This document shows, one piece after another, positions 36,637-44,198 of a stretch of 64,000 bases of DNA. Each line of letters opens with the position of its first letter. Position 1 is the stretch's first letter. The position numbers and the translations under genes were made by a program. This DNA comes from a bacterium. Its GTDB lineage: Bacteria; Myxococcota_A; Polyangia; Nannocystales; Nannocystaceae. Location: the NCBI GenBank assembly GCA_024742475.1, contig JANSYI010000024.1, positions 1 to 64,000 on the forward strand. The letters run 5' to 3'. Under the pieces are notes generated by a model, which was not told the DNA's origin, did not search any database, and saw nothing but the letters and a program-made list of their open reading frames with translations.

Positions 36637-37505
36637 AGCGCCGCATCGCCCTGTATGCGCTCGGCGGAGGGCGAGGCCACGCTGTTCGAGCCTCCATCGT
36701 GGCCCGGGCTCTCCAGGCTGCAGGTGCGGAGGCCACCGTCTTGGTGCGAAGCCCCGAGGTGCCCGAGGCGCTCGGCGTTGCGCACCACGTCTGTCCACGA
36801 ACGCTGCGCCCCGAGGTTCTTCGTCCACGGGTCCTGGCCCACTGCGAGCGCCTCGGCGCGGACACGCTCGTCATCGATACGTTCCCCGAGGGGCTGCTGG
36901 GCGAGCTGAGCGGGCGCTGGACGGGCCCGCGACGCGTGGCACTGCTGCGATGCCGAAAGGACGCAACCGCTCGCAGTTTTCGTGCGGCCGTCGATGCCGT
37001 CGAGGCAGCGGTCGATCTCGAGCCACATCTCGACTGGCTCGAAGCGCGGGTGCCGAGTCTGGGCCCGATTACGCGTGTTTCGGCGACCCCTTCGGAGCAC
37101 GGTCAGCACGCGCTCGATGTGCTCGTCGTCGCCTCGGAGGCGAGGTTGCTCGGCTTCTCTCAGCGACTGGAGCCGCGTCTGCGCGCGTTGGGGTTGAACG
37201 TCCGTGTCGAGGACGGCACCTCGTTTCCCCTCGACCTCGAGAGGTTGCGCCCGCGCGTCCTCGTGGGCCCTGCCGGGTTCAACCTGACCTACGAAGCTCG
37301 GGCGCTCGGCATCTGGCACATCGCCCTGCCAATGCCGCGTTCGCACGACGACCAGTTCAAGCGCGCCGAAGCCGTAGCCCAGGTCGTTCGCTCCCCCTAC
37401 GCGCTCGAACGCCTCGCCGCACAGCTTTGCCGAGGCGCCAGCGCTCCACTGCAGACTCCTCGCCATCACCCGGAGGATGTCGCGCGCTTCATCTTGGACG
37501 CATGA
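36621..37505 (+). CDS. GT-B (MurG/GT28-like) glycosyltransferase
   Basis: A 294-residue protein with the GGGRGHAVRA loop (15-24) at the start of the N-terminal Rossmann domain and a C-terminal block (GPAGFNLTYEARALG and LPMPRSHDDQFKRAE) that matches the nucleotide-sugar site of GT28/MurG-like and related GT-B enzymes, where a small conserved set of residues precedes a DDQ-type motif. At about 300 residues it is shorter than MurG. No membrane helix is seen. The GTG start overlaps the B-box gene by 16 bases. Probable role: addition of a sugar to a lipid- or protein-linked acceptor in surface glycan assembly. Confidence 0.75.
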   Translation: MGRHLKRRIALYALGGGRGHAVRASIVARALQAAGAEATVLVRSPEVPEALGVAHHVCPRTLRPEVLRPRVLAHCERLGADTLVIDTFPEGLLGELSGRWTGPRRVALLRCRKDATARSFRAAVDAVEAAVDLEPHLDWLEARVPSLGPITRVSATPSEHGQHALDVLVVASEARLLGFSQRLEPRLRALGLNVRVEDGTSFPLDLERLRPRVLVGPAGFNLTYEARALGIWHIALPMPRSHDDQFKRAEAVAQVVRSPYALERLAAQLCRGASAPLQTPRHHPEDVARFILDA

Positions 37506-37508
37506 GCA

Positions 37509-38624
37509 TCAGACCACCGGAAGGCGGCGATTGCTCGACACCGAGGAAGGCCCTGGCAGCACGCGAGAGAGGGCCTCGTTTTCCTCGAGGTACATGTCGC
37601 AGGCGTGACACGAAGGAAGCCTGGACTCGAGCATCTGCGACCGGATGTTCGCGAACGCCTCGCCATGAAACACCTCTTCGACGCTCTGAACCGAGAGGTC
37701 CCCGAGCGGCTCGATGCGCCCGTTGGTCATGCAACACAAGTAGACCTTGCCGTCCCACGCCACGAACATGTGCATGTAGGGCGCGTAGCAAGCATGGTCG
37801 CGATAGAAGTCGGCAGCGTATTGCCCCTGAACCGACGCCTTGACGGCACCGCTGCGGCGGCCAAAGGGGTAGATGAGACGGGTGTCCATCGACATCCCGT
37901 AACGTTCGCGCATCTGGGCCACCTCCGGCGCGATGTCTTCGTTGTAGCGACGGATCAGCTGCTTGGTCAGGCGCAGATCGTCACGCTTCGTGTCGACCGG
38001 CATGGGGACCACGTCCGTCGCACCGTGCTCCGCCGCGATCCGAATGAGCTCGGGATAGTGCGCGACGTTGCGCCGCATCATCACGAAGTTCACACGCAGC
38101 CGGGTCCTTCGACCACGCCGCTCCTTTTCGCGGCCGATCCTGCCCATGGCCTTGAGCGTGCGCTTGAAACTCCCGGGAATTCCTCGGACCGACTCGTGCA
38201 TCCGCGCGGTCGCTCCGTCGAGCGACGTCGAAATGGAGCTGATCTTGGTGCGCATCAACGCTTTGGCGCGGTCTTTCGTCAGCAACGTCAGGTTGCTGGT
38301 CATCGTGACCTTGATGCCGACCTCGGCCGCCCTGGCCGCAATCAACTCGAAGTCTCGTCGCACGAGAACCTCGCCACCGGAGAAGTGCACCTTCCGGCAG
38401 CCTTGTGCGGCCATCTGCGGAAGCAGCGTCATCCAGCGCTGGCCATCGAGCTCGGGTGGCCGCCACCCCTTGCCGTACCGGCACATGATGCAGGTGAGGT
38501 TGCACCGAGCGGTGAGCTTGATCTTGACCGACCGCAGAAACGGAGGAGGCGCCCCCGAGCTGACCGCGTCGGCAAGCGGGCCCGTCATCTCGGGCGTGCT
38601 GACGATCGTGTCGACGTCGTACAT
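37509..38624 (-). CDS. radical SAM / SPASM domain protein
   Basis: A 371-residue radical SAM enzyme. CNLTCIMC (41-48) supplies the CxxxCxxC ligands for the [4Fe-4S] cluster that cleaves S-adenosylmethionine, FSGGE (81-85) is the GGE motif, and the C-terminal Cys-rich part (CYAPYMHMFV about 279, CC about 297 and a CHAC about 335-340) is an SPASM-type auxiliary cluster region. Such enzymes modify peptides, sugars or cofactors. No precursor peptide gene was found nearby. It is in a minus-strand pair with a membrane protein gene that ends 15 bases upstream, and converges on the glycosyltransferase gene with a 3-base gap. A glycan or lipid modifying role fits the context but is inference. Confidence 0.9.
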   Translation of the reverse strand: MYDVDTIVSTPEMTGPLADAVSSGAPPPFLRSVKIKLTARCNLTCIMCRYGKGWRPPELDGQRWMTLLPQMAAQGCRKVHFSGGEVLVRRDFELIAARAAEVGIKVTMTSNLTLLTKDRAKALMRTKISSISTSLDGATARMHESVRGIPGSFKRTLKAMGRIGREKERRGRRTRLRVNFVMMRRNVAHYPELIRIAAEHGATDVVPMPVDTKRDDLRLTKQLIRRYNEDIAPEVAQMRERYGMSMDTRLIYPFGRRSGAVKASVQGQYAADFYRDHACYAPYMHMFVAWDGKVYLCCMTNGRIEPLGDLSVQSVEEVFHGEAFANIRSQMLESRLPSCHACDMYLEENEALSRVLPGPSSVSSNRRLPVV

Positions 38625-38639
38625 GGCTGCGGTCTCGGC

Positions 38640-39461
38640 TCAAGACGCCTGAGACACACCGGACTCGGCGAGCGCTCGATACGACGCGATGATGGCGAAC
38701 AGGGCCGCCTTTTCATCGATGAGATGCGTGAGCCCTCCATTGTTCCACCCGCCGCGGCCACGCACCCGGAGCATCTGCGGGCTGGAGAACGTGAGCGTGG
38801 TCGCCTTGGGACTCACCTTCACGGCACGCAGAGCGAGCGCGGGCAGGCGGGTCGGAGCGATGCGAGCCTTCGCGTCGGGGACGAAGCGCCGCCCCTTGGG
38901 CGGTGTGAAGGTGAGCGTCAGGCGCTCGTGAATCTTGTCCTTGATCTTGGTGTACTTCCGCTTCGCGCGAGTCTTCCGCTTGAAGTGAGTGCTGACGTCG
39001 AGCGCGAGCCCGGTTCCATCCTCGAGCGTCGTTGCCAGAGTCATCCACACCCCATCGGTGCGGTCGTTGTCGTACAGCCGGAAGTCGAGGTCGAGCTTCA
39101 CGGGGCGGCCTCGTTTCAACTCCGGAGCGAGCGCGCTGAGCAGCTCGCGCGCCGTCGCGAGCTTTCGGTCTTCGATGTCGTCGGAGCCGATGGAGGCTCG
39201 ATAGACCAGGGCCGCGACGGCCAGGGCGAAGCAGATCCCCACCATCCAGAAGCTGTCGGTGACGAACCCGATCATGCACAGAACCCCCGTGGCGAACGCG
39301 GCAACGGCGGCAGCGGTCCTGCGCATCTCGGTCTCCTTGTCGAGCGCGTCCAAAGCCTCGCACTCCGCTTCGATCTCCTCTGGAGAGCCGCTGTAGGTCA
39401 CGGTCTTGTTGGCATCTCGCAGCTCGAGACTCGAGCCGAACACCCCGCGCTGATCAACCAC
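38640..39461 (-). CDS. hypothetical two-helix membrane protein
   Basis: A 273-residue protein with a soluble N-terminal 45 residues rich in Glu, two membrane helices (about 46-67 and 70-86), and a C-terminal beta-rich domain (about 115-265) with Lys/Arg-rich strands. No catalytic motif or known family is recognised. It lies 15 bases upstream of the radical SAM gene on the same strand, so the pair is probably cotranscribed; it could anchor that enzyme or its product to the inner membrane. Start codon ATG at 39461. Confidence 0.7.
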   Translation of the reverse strand: MVDQRGVFGSSLELRDANKTVTYSGSPEEIEAECEALDALDKETEMRRTAAAVAAFATGVLCMIGFVTDSFWMVGICFALAVAALVYRASIGSDDIEDRKLATARELLSALAPELKRGRPVKLDLDFRLYDNDRTDGVWMTLATTLEDGTGLALDVSTHFKRKTRAKRKYTKIKDKIHERLTLTFTPPKGRRFVPDAKARIAPTRLPALALRAVKVSPKATTLTFSSPQMLRVRGRGGWNNGGLTHLIDEKAALFAIIASYRALAESGVSQAS

Positions 39462-39493
39462 CCTGCCAGGATACCAGGTGTCGATGGTATGTC

Positions 39494-40651
39494 GTGGCAG
39501 CCGTGTCGAGCCGGGTCGCGTTCATCGCTTTCGAACCATTTCCGAGTCCGAAGGGGTCCGGGACCCGGATGGCAGCCACCGCCCGAGCCCTGCGGTCCGC
39601 CGGTCGAGACGTCGAGCTCATCTCGCTGCCCTCGCGGAGTGTCGGCACTGCGCCCGACGGCGTCCACCTGCGGCCGGTTCGAGTCTTCGAGCGCAACTAC
39701 CTCGAACGAGCGCTCGCCTTCCGCGACGCGGTCGGGCGCAACCTCGAGGCCTCGAGGCCGGACGTCGTCCACTTTCGCGGCGTCTTCGAAGGGCAAGCCG
39801 CGCTTGCGTACGCAAAGCGTCGCGGCATCCCGGCGATCTTCGAAGCCAACGGGCTGCCCAGCGTAGAGCTGCAGTACCACTACCCAGCGGTCGGTCGCTC
39901 CATGTCGATGCTCGGACATCTGCGGTCGCTCGAGGCACAGACGCTCGAAGCCGCGGATGTCGTCATCACGCAGAGCGAGACCACGCTCGCGTTCCTGCGG
40001 GGCCGCGGACTTCGTCCGAACACCCCCGCGTTCGTCATCCCCAACGGTGCCGATGTCGTCCCGCTCGCCGACACGAACGCGCGCCCCGGGCCCCCGCAGG
40101 TGCTCTATGCGGGCACGCTCGCCCCGTGGCAGGGTGTCGCCGAGCTGCTCATGGCCGCTCGGCGCTGCAACCGAGTCCGTCCCGTTCGATTCGTGCTTGC
40201 GGGCCCGGTCCGAAACCGCTGGAAGAAGCAGCTCGAGCGCCACCTGCGTCGCTTGAAGGTCGAAGATGTCGTCGAACTCACCGGCCCGATCCCGCGCGAC
40301 GTCCTTGCTCGGCGCATCGCTGCAGCCGACGTCTGCGTCGCCCCGCTACGCCGAGACATGCGGAACAAGAACCAGGGCTGCAGCCCGATCAAGCTCTACG
40401 AGTACATGGCTGCGGGCCGGGGCTTGCTCACCACCGACCTCCCGTGCACCCGCGAGATCGTCGACGAAACGCGTGGCGTCTTGATCGACGCGCCGCGCCC
40501 CAAACGGCTCGCGGAGAGCGTGTTGTCGATGCTCGATGATGCCGAGGGGACCCGCCGTCTGGGTCGAGCCGCGCGGGCGTGGGTCGAGCAACATGCGACG
40601 TGGCAGCACCGCATTCGAGCCTTGAAGGACGTCTACGAGCGGTTCTGCTAG
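39494..40651 (+). CDS. GT4-family glycosyltransferase
   Basis: A 385-residue GT-B glycosyltransferase. FPSPKGSGTRMAA (16-28) is the acceptor-side loop, VLYAGTLAPWQG (about 201-212) and CSPIKLYEYMAAGR (about 296-309) mark the C-terminal nucleotide-sugar domain with the E-x7-E-type helix of GT4/GT1 enzymes. It transfers an activated sugar retaining configuration onto a growing glycan at the inner membrane face. The start is GTG at 39494, divergent from the membrane protein gene 32 bases away. It is followed after 78 bases by a second GT4 gene. Confidence 0.88.
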   Translation: MAAVSSRVAFIAFEPFPSPKGSGTRMAATARALRSAGRDVELISLPSRSVGTAPDGVHLRPVRVFERNYLERALAFRDAVGRNLEASRPDVVHFRGVFEGQAALAYAKRRGIPAIFEANGLPSVELQYHYPAVGRSMSMLGHLRSLEAQTLEAADVVITQSETTLAFLRGRGLRPNTPAFVIPNGADVVPLADTNARPGPPQVLYAGTLAPWQGVAELLMAARRCNRVRPVRFVLAGPVRNRWKKQLERHLRRLKVEDVVELTGPIPRDVLARRIAAADVCVAPLRRDMRNKNQGCSPIKLYEYMAAGRGLLTTDLPCTREIVDETRGVLIDAPRPKRLAESVLSMLDDAEGTRRLGRAARAWVEQHATWQHRIRALKDVYERFC

Positions 40652-40729
40652 AAGCCCCGCGCGGCGGTTCGCGAAGAAGACGAGCGAGACGTCGTGTCGG
40701 GTTTCACCACAGGCTGCTAGCTTCCCACC

Positions 40730-41908
40730 ATGTCCGAGACCGTCGTCATCGTTGCAGAGCGAGCCATGCCGAGCCGAGGCGGGCTCGCTGTCGCAACGAC
40801 GCGCATCGCCAAGCAAGCGCGAGCTCGAGGCGAAGACGTTCATATGATGGTGCTGTCGAAGGAAGTCGCACCAGGCGCGTGTGTGCACCGCCTCGACGAC
40901 GGCGTGCACATGAACTTCGTCGGGCGACTGCCCGAGGAGCACGACACGCTCGCGGCCCTCGCCCAGCACACCGTCGACGTCGCCACCGCCAGCGGCGCAA
41001 CGCTCGTCCATGGGATCTACGCGGTCGGAGCCGGCTACGCGGCGACGGTGGCAGCGGCACGGCTGCGCTGCGCCTCAGTCGTCAGCCTCCGAGGCAACGA
41101 TGGCGACAGGGCGCCGTACCGACGCACCGATCTCCCGTTCGTCTCCCACGCGCTTGCCCGCGCGACGGCCGTCACGGGCGTCACGCGGCATCTGTGTCAG
41201 TTCGCTTCCGGCGTGTTTGACCGGCGCGCGTACTTCATCGCGAACTCGGTCGACGCCGAACGCTTCCGACCAGAGACTCGGGACAACTCGCTGGTCGCCT
41301 CGCTTGGACTGGGCGACGATCCCGTCTTCGGCTACAGCGGCGAGCTGCGAGAGAAGAAGGGCATGCGCTTCCTGCTGCCCGCGTTCGCGAAGCTGGTGGA
41401 GCAGCGACCGGCTCGCTTGCTTCTCATCGGTGGGGTGCGGGCCGACGCGCAGCCAGCGTTCGAGGAGTTCGCCCGCGTGGCCCCCGAAGCCTACGAGAGA
41501 GTGCACGTCGTCGACTACGCCCGCAGCCCCAAGCGTCTGTCTAGGCTGCTCGCGCTGTGTGAGGCGATGGTGTTTCCCTCGTTGCAGGAGGGCATGCCCA
41601 ACGCGGTGCTCGAGGCGATGGCCGCCGCGCGTCCCGTCCTGGCCACCGCGGTCGGCGGCCACATCGACATCATCGACCACGGTCGCACGGGTGCCCTTCT
41701 CGAGCTCGCCGACCTAGACCGGCTTCCCGAGGCGATGGCCGAAATGCTGGACCTGCCCGAGAACGAACGAAACGCGCTGGGTGCGGCGGCGCGAGCCCAT
41801 GTCGTGGCTCGACATGGCGCCGCGCAGGAGTCCGCCGCGTGGGCTCGCGTGTACGCGGAGGCGCGCGGGTCGACGCCCTACACGCACGCGGAGGTCGTCG
41901 AGCTGTAG
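40730..41908 (+). CDS. GT4-family glycosyltransferase
   Basis: A 392-residue GT-B glycosyltransferase with SRGGLAVATTRIA (15-27) at the N-terminal loop, VFGYSGELREKKG (about 198-210) and VFPSLQEGMPNAVLEAMAAARP (the E-x7-E region, Glu about 289 and 297) in the C-terminal domain. These are typical of GT4 enzymes. The previous gene, another GT4, is on the same strand 78 bases upstream, so the two probably build consecutive sugars of one glycan. The acceptor and sugar are not predictable. It converges on the permease gene with a 13-base gap. Confidence 0.9.
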   Translation: MSETVVIVAERAMPSRGGLAVATTRIAKQARARGEDVHMMVLSKEVAPGACVHRLDDGVHMNFVGRLPEEHDTLAALAQHTVDVATASGATLVHGIYAVGAGYAATVAAARLRCASVVSLRGNDGDRAPYRRTDLPFVSHALARATAVTGVTRHLCQFASGVFDRRAYFIANSVDAERFRPETRDNSLVASLGLGDDPVFGYSGELREKKGMRFLLPAFAKLVEQRPARLLLIGGVRADAQPAFEEFARVAPEAYERVHVVDYARSPKRLSRLLALCEAMVFPSLQEGMPNAVLEAMAAARPVLATAVGGHIDIIDHGRTGALLELADLDRLPEAMAEMLDLPENERNALGAAARAHVVARHGAAQESAAWARVYAEARGSTPYTHAEVVEL

Positions 41909-41921
41909 CAGCCCGCGAGCT

Positions 41922-43376
41922 TCACCCCCTGCGCTGCGCGTCGGCGAAGGTCTCCTCAGGCGAGAGCACCAACCGGTGCCGGGCATACAGCGCGAAGTAG
42001 AGCAGCCCGGCGACGTACCAGATCGCCGCGCCGATCACCGCGTAGCGGTACGCCTCTTCGACCACGAACATGGCCACGAGGGTGACCGCGGCGATGAGCG
42101 CCGCAATGACCGCCCCGCCGATGCCCAGCGGGCTCTCGTAGGGACGCTCGAGGTGTCCGTGCCGCAGCTTCAGCAGCACGTACGACGCCATCTGCAGCAC
42201 GTAGGAGATCACGGCGCCGAACACCGCCATGTTCAGCAGCGCGGCGCCGACCTTGCTGCCGTCGCCGAGCACGTGCACGAGCAGCGCGACCCCGTAGCCC
42301 AGCCCCGCGCCGACGACGAGCGCGACGTGCGGCGTCTTGCGCTCGGAGTGCGTGACGCTGAGCGCCCGCGGAAAGTACCCCGCGCGCGAGAGCGAGTAGA
42401 TCTGCCGGCCGTACGCGAAGACGATCGAGTGAAAGCTGGCGACGAGGCCGGTGACCGCGATGAGGGCGAGCACGCGCGCACCGATGCCATCACCGAAGAT
42501 CGTGCGAAAGCCGTCGAAGAGCGGCTCGTCGCTCTTGCCCAGCGCCTCGGCGCCCGGAGGCATCGCCGTGTTGAGCACGAGCGTGAGGAACGCCGTCGCA
42601 ACGAGCGTGAGCAGCCCGTAGAGGATGCCCTTGGGCATGTCCTTTGCCGGGTCGTGCGCCTCCTCGGCCGCCAGCGGGAGTTCCTCGATCGCCAGGTAGA
42701 ACCACATCGCAAACGGCAGCGCCCGCAGCACCCCCGAGGCGCCATGCGGGAGCCACGTGGACTCGCCCGGATCGGGCGTGATGTCGAGGGCAGCGGTCAA
42801 CGAAAAGTGCGGCGCAGCGCCGACGAAGAACACCGCCAGCGTGCCGAGGGCGAGCAGCGTGATGAGGACGGTGAAGCGGAAGCTCGCCTCGACCCCGTAG
42901 ATGTTGAGCCCGACGAACAGCGCGTACGCGAGCAGCCACCAAAGCGGCTGCATCGCATCGGGCGTGCCGAAGATCGCCCCGAGATAGCTTCCGATCGCGA
43001 CGACGATGACCGCGGGGGTCAGGATGTACTCCATGTTCTCGGCGAGCCCCGTGACGTAGGCACCCCACGGGCCCATCGCAGTCCGAGCGAACGAGTACGC
43101 GCCCCCGGTATGCGGGAGCGCGGGCGACATCTCGGCGATCGAGAAGCACAGGCCCCCATACATCACCGTGATGATCGCCGTGGCGAGCAGCATCCCGCCG
43201 AAGCCTCCCGCCGCCAGGCCGTAGTTCCAGCCGAAGAAGTCGCCACTGATCACCGCGCCCACGCCGAGCGCCCACAGCGACCACACCCGCGCGTACCGCT
43301 TCAGACCGCGCTTTTCGAAGTACGCGTCCTCGACATCTTCGTAGCGCACGCTCTCGCGATCGTTCCCCTCGGACAC
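41922..43376 (-). CDS. ethanolamine-type APC family permease
   Basis: A 484-residue inner-membrane transporter with about twelve helices. The N-terminal WALGVGAVISGDFFGWNYG block (about 34-52) is characteristic of the ethanolamine permease subgroup of amino acid/polyamine/organocation transporters, and EELPLAAEEAHDP (about 222-234) is the conserved region after helix 6. It should import ethanolamine or a related small amine or amino acid with protons. No ethanolamine ammonia-lyase or other eut gene occurs in the window, so what happens to the substrate is not shown here. It converges on the second GT4 gene. Confidence 0.88.
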   Translation of the reverse strand: MSEGNDRESVRYEDVEDAYFEKRGLKRYARVWSLWALGVGAVISGDFFGWNYGLAAGGFGGMLLATAIITVMYGGLCFSIAEMSPALPHTGGAYSFARTAMGPWGAYVTGLAENMEYILTPAVIVVAIGSYLGAIFGTPDAMQPLWWLLAYALFVGLNIYGVEASFRFTVLITLLALGTLAVFFVGAAPHFSLTAALDITPDPGESTWLPHGASGVLRALPFAMWFYLAIEELPLAAEEAHDPAKDMPKGILYGLLTLVATAFLTLVLNTAMPPGAEALGKSDEPLFDGFRTIFGDGIGARVLALIAVTGLVASFHSIVFAYGRQIYSLSRAGYFPRALSVTHSERKTPHVALVVGAGLGYGVALLVHVLGDGSKVGAALLNMAVFGAVISYVLQMASYVLLKLRHGHLERPYESPLGIGGAVIAALIAAVTLVAMFVVEEAYRYAVIGAAIWYVAGLLYFALYARHRLVLSPEETFADAQRRG

Positions 43377-43394
43377 AGCCCAAGCGTACCTGCT

Positions 43395-43628
43395 CTAGTC
43401 CCCCCGGATCTTCGCCAGCACGCGGTGGGCTGTCGTGCTCAAGCCCGCAGGGTCGAGCGCTGCCTCCATGCGCCGCGCCTGCATCGCCCGAGCGGCCGCC
43501 TCTTCTCGCCCCGCCTCGTCGAGATCGTGCCAGGCCGGGTGTCCCGCAACGCCGCCGTCGCGTCCTTCGGGCCTCCAGGCCGAAACGACCTGCTCGATGA
43601 GGAGCTCTCGTTCGTCGTCAGAGGTCAT
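43395..43628 (-). CDS. small soluble protein encoded with ECF sigma factor
   Basis: A 77-residue, Ala/Arg/Glu-rich helical protein without Cys or membrane helix. Its ATG at 43628 overlaps the stop of the ECF sigma gene (ATGA), so it is translationally coupled. I do not recognise a family. Position suggests a cognate regulator of the sigma factor, but it lacks the zinc ligands and anchor of ordinary anti-sigma proteins. A longer frame upstream is a shadow of the sigma gene. Confidence 0.65.
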   Translation of the reverse strand: MTSDDERELLIEQVVSAWRPEGRDGGVAGHPAWHDLDEAGREEAAARAMQARRMEAALDPAGLSTTAHRVLAKIRGD

Positions 43629-44191
43629 GCGATCTCCACGTCCAAGTCGACGCCGCGCCGCTGCAGGCACTGCGCGAGCAGCTTGCGGGCACGGGTGACG
43701 TTTTGAAGGAAGGTGTTGAGCTTCATGCCGACCTGCATCGCGAGGGTCTTGTCGGGTGTGCCAGGACCGTGCAGCCGAGCGTCGAGCGCGGTCGCGGGCT
43801 TGCGGGGCAGCTTCTCCCGACACTCGCCGATCGCCTTGCGAAGCATCGGATCGGGTGGCGCAGCCTCCACGACGTCGTCGACGCTCTGGGCTTCGAGCCG
43901 GGCGGCCACCTGGGGGCGCACGCGTCGACGCCGAAGCTCGCTCACCGCGAGGTTTCGGGCGATGCGTACCGCGAGACGAAGCAGGCTGTTGGGCCGACCG
44001 TCCGGCTCCACCCGCGGTGCAACCTGCCAGACCCTCAGCAGCGTCTCTTGAACGACGGACTCCACGTCCACCGAGCCCGACACCGAGGTCAGGCTCGCGC
44101 GGACGCGGAGTTCGGCCCCGGCGACCCAGCGCGCGAACGCGTCGGGGTCGCCGGCGACGATGTTGGGCAAGTGTGCGTCGAGGTCCGGCAC
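43625..44191 (-). CDS. ECF-type RNA polymerase sigma factor
   Basis: A 188-residue sigma-70 family protein. Region 2 (about 15-90) has a VVQETLLRVWQ-like helix used for core binding and -10 recognition, and region 4 (about 140-180) carries a QVGMKLNTFLQNVTRARKLL segment at the position of the -35 recognition helix, which is divergent from the usual form. I chose the GTG at 44191, preceded at the right distance by GAGG; the frame continues to 44230 inside the VWA gene. It sits between the VIT-VWA gene upstream and a 77-codon gene downstream, all on the same strand. Confidence 0.8.
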   Translation of the reverse strand: MPDLDAHLPNIVAGDPDAFARWVAGAELRVRASLTSVSGSVDVESVVQETLLRVWQVAPRVEPDGRPNSLLRLAVRIARNLAVSELRRRRVRPQVAARLEAQSVDDVVEAAPPDPMLRKAIGECREKLPRKPATALDARLHGPGTPDKTLAMQVGMKLNTFLQNVTRARKLLAQCLQRRGVDLDVEIA

Positions 44192-44198
44192 CGACACC

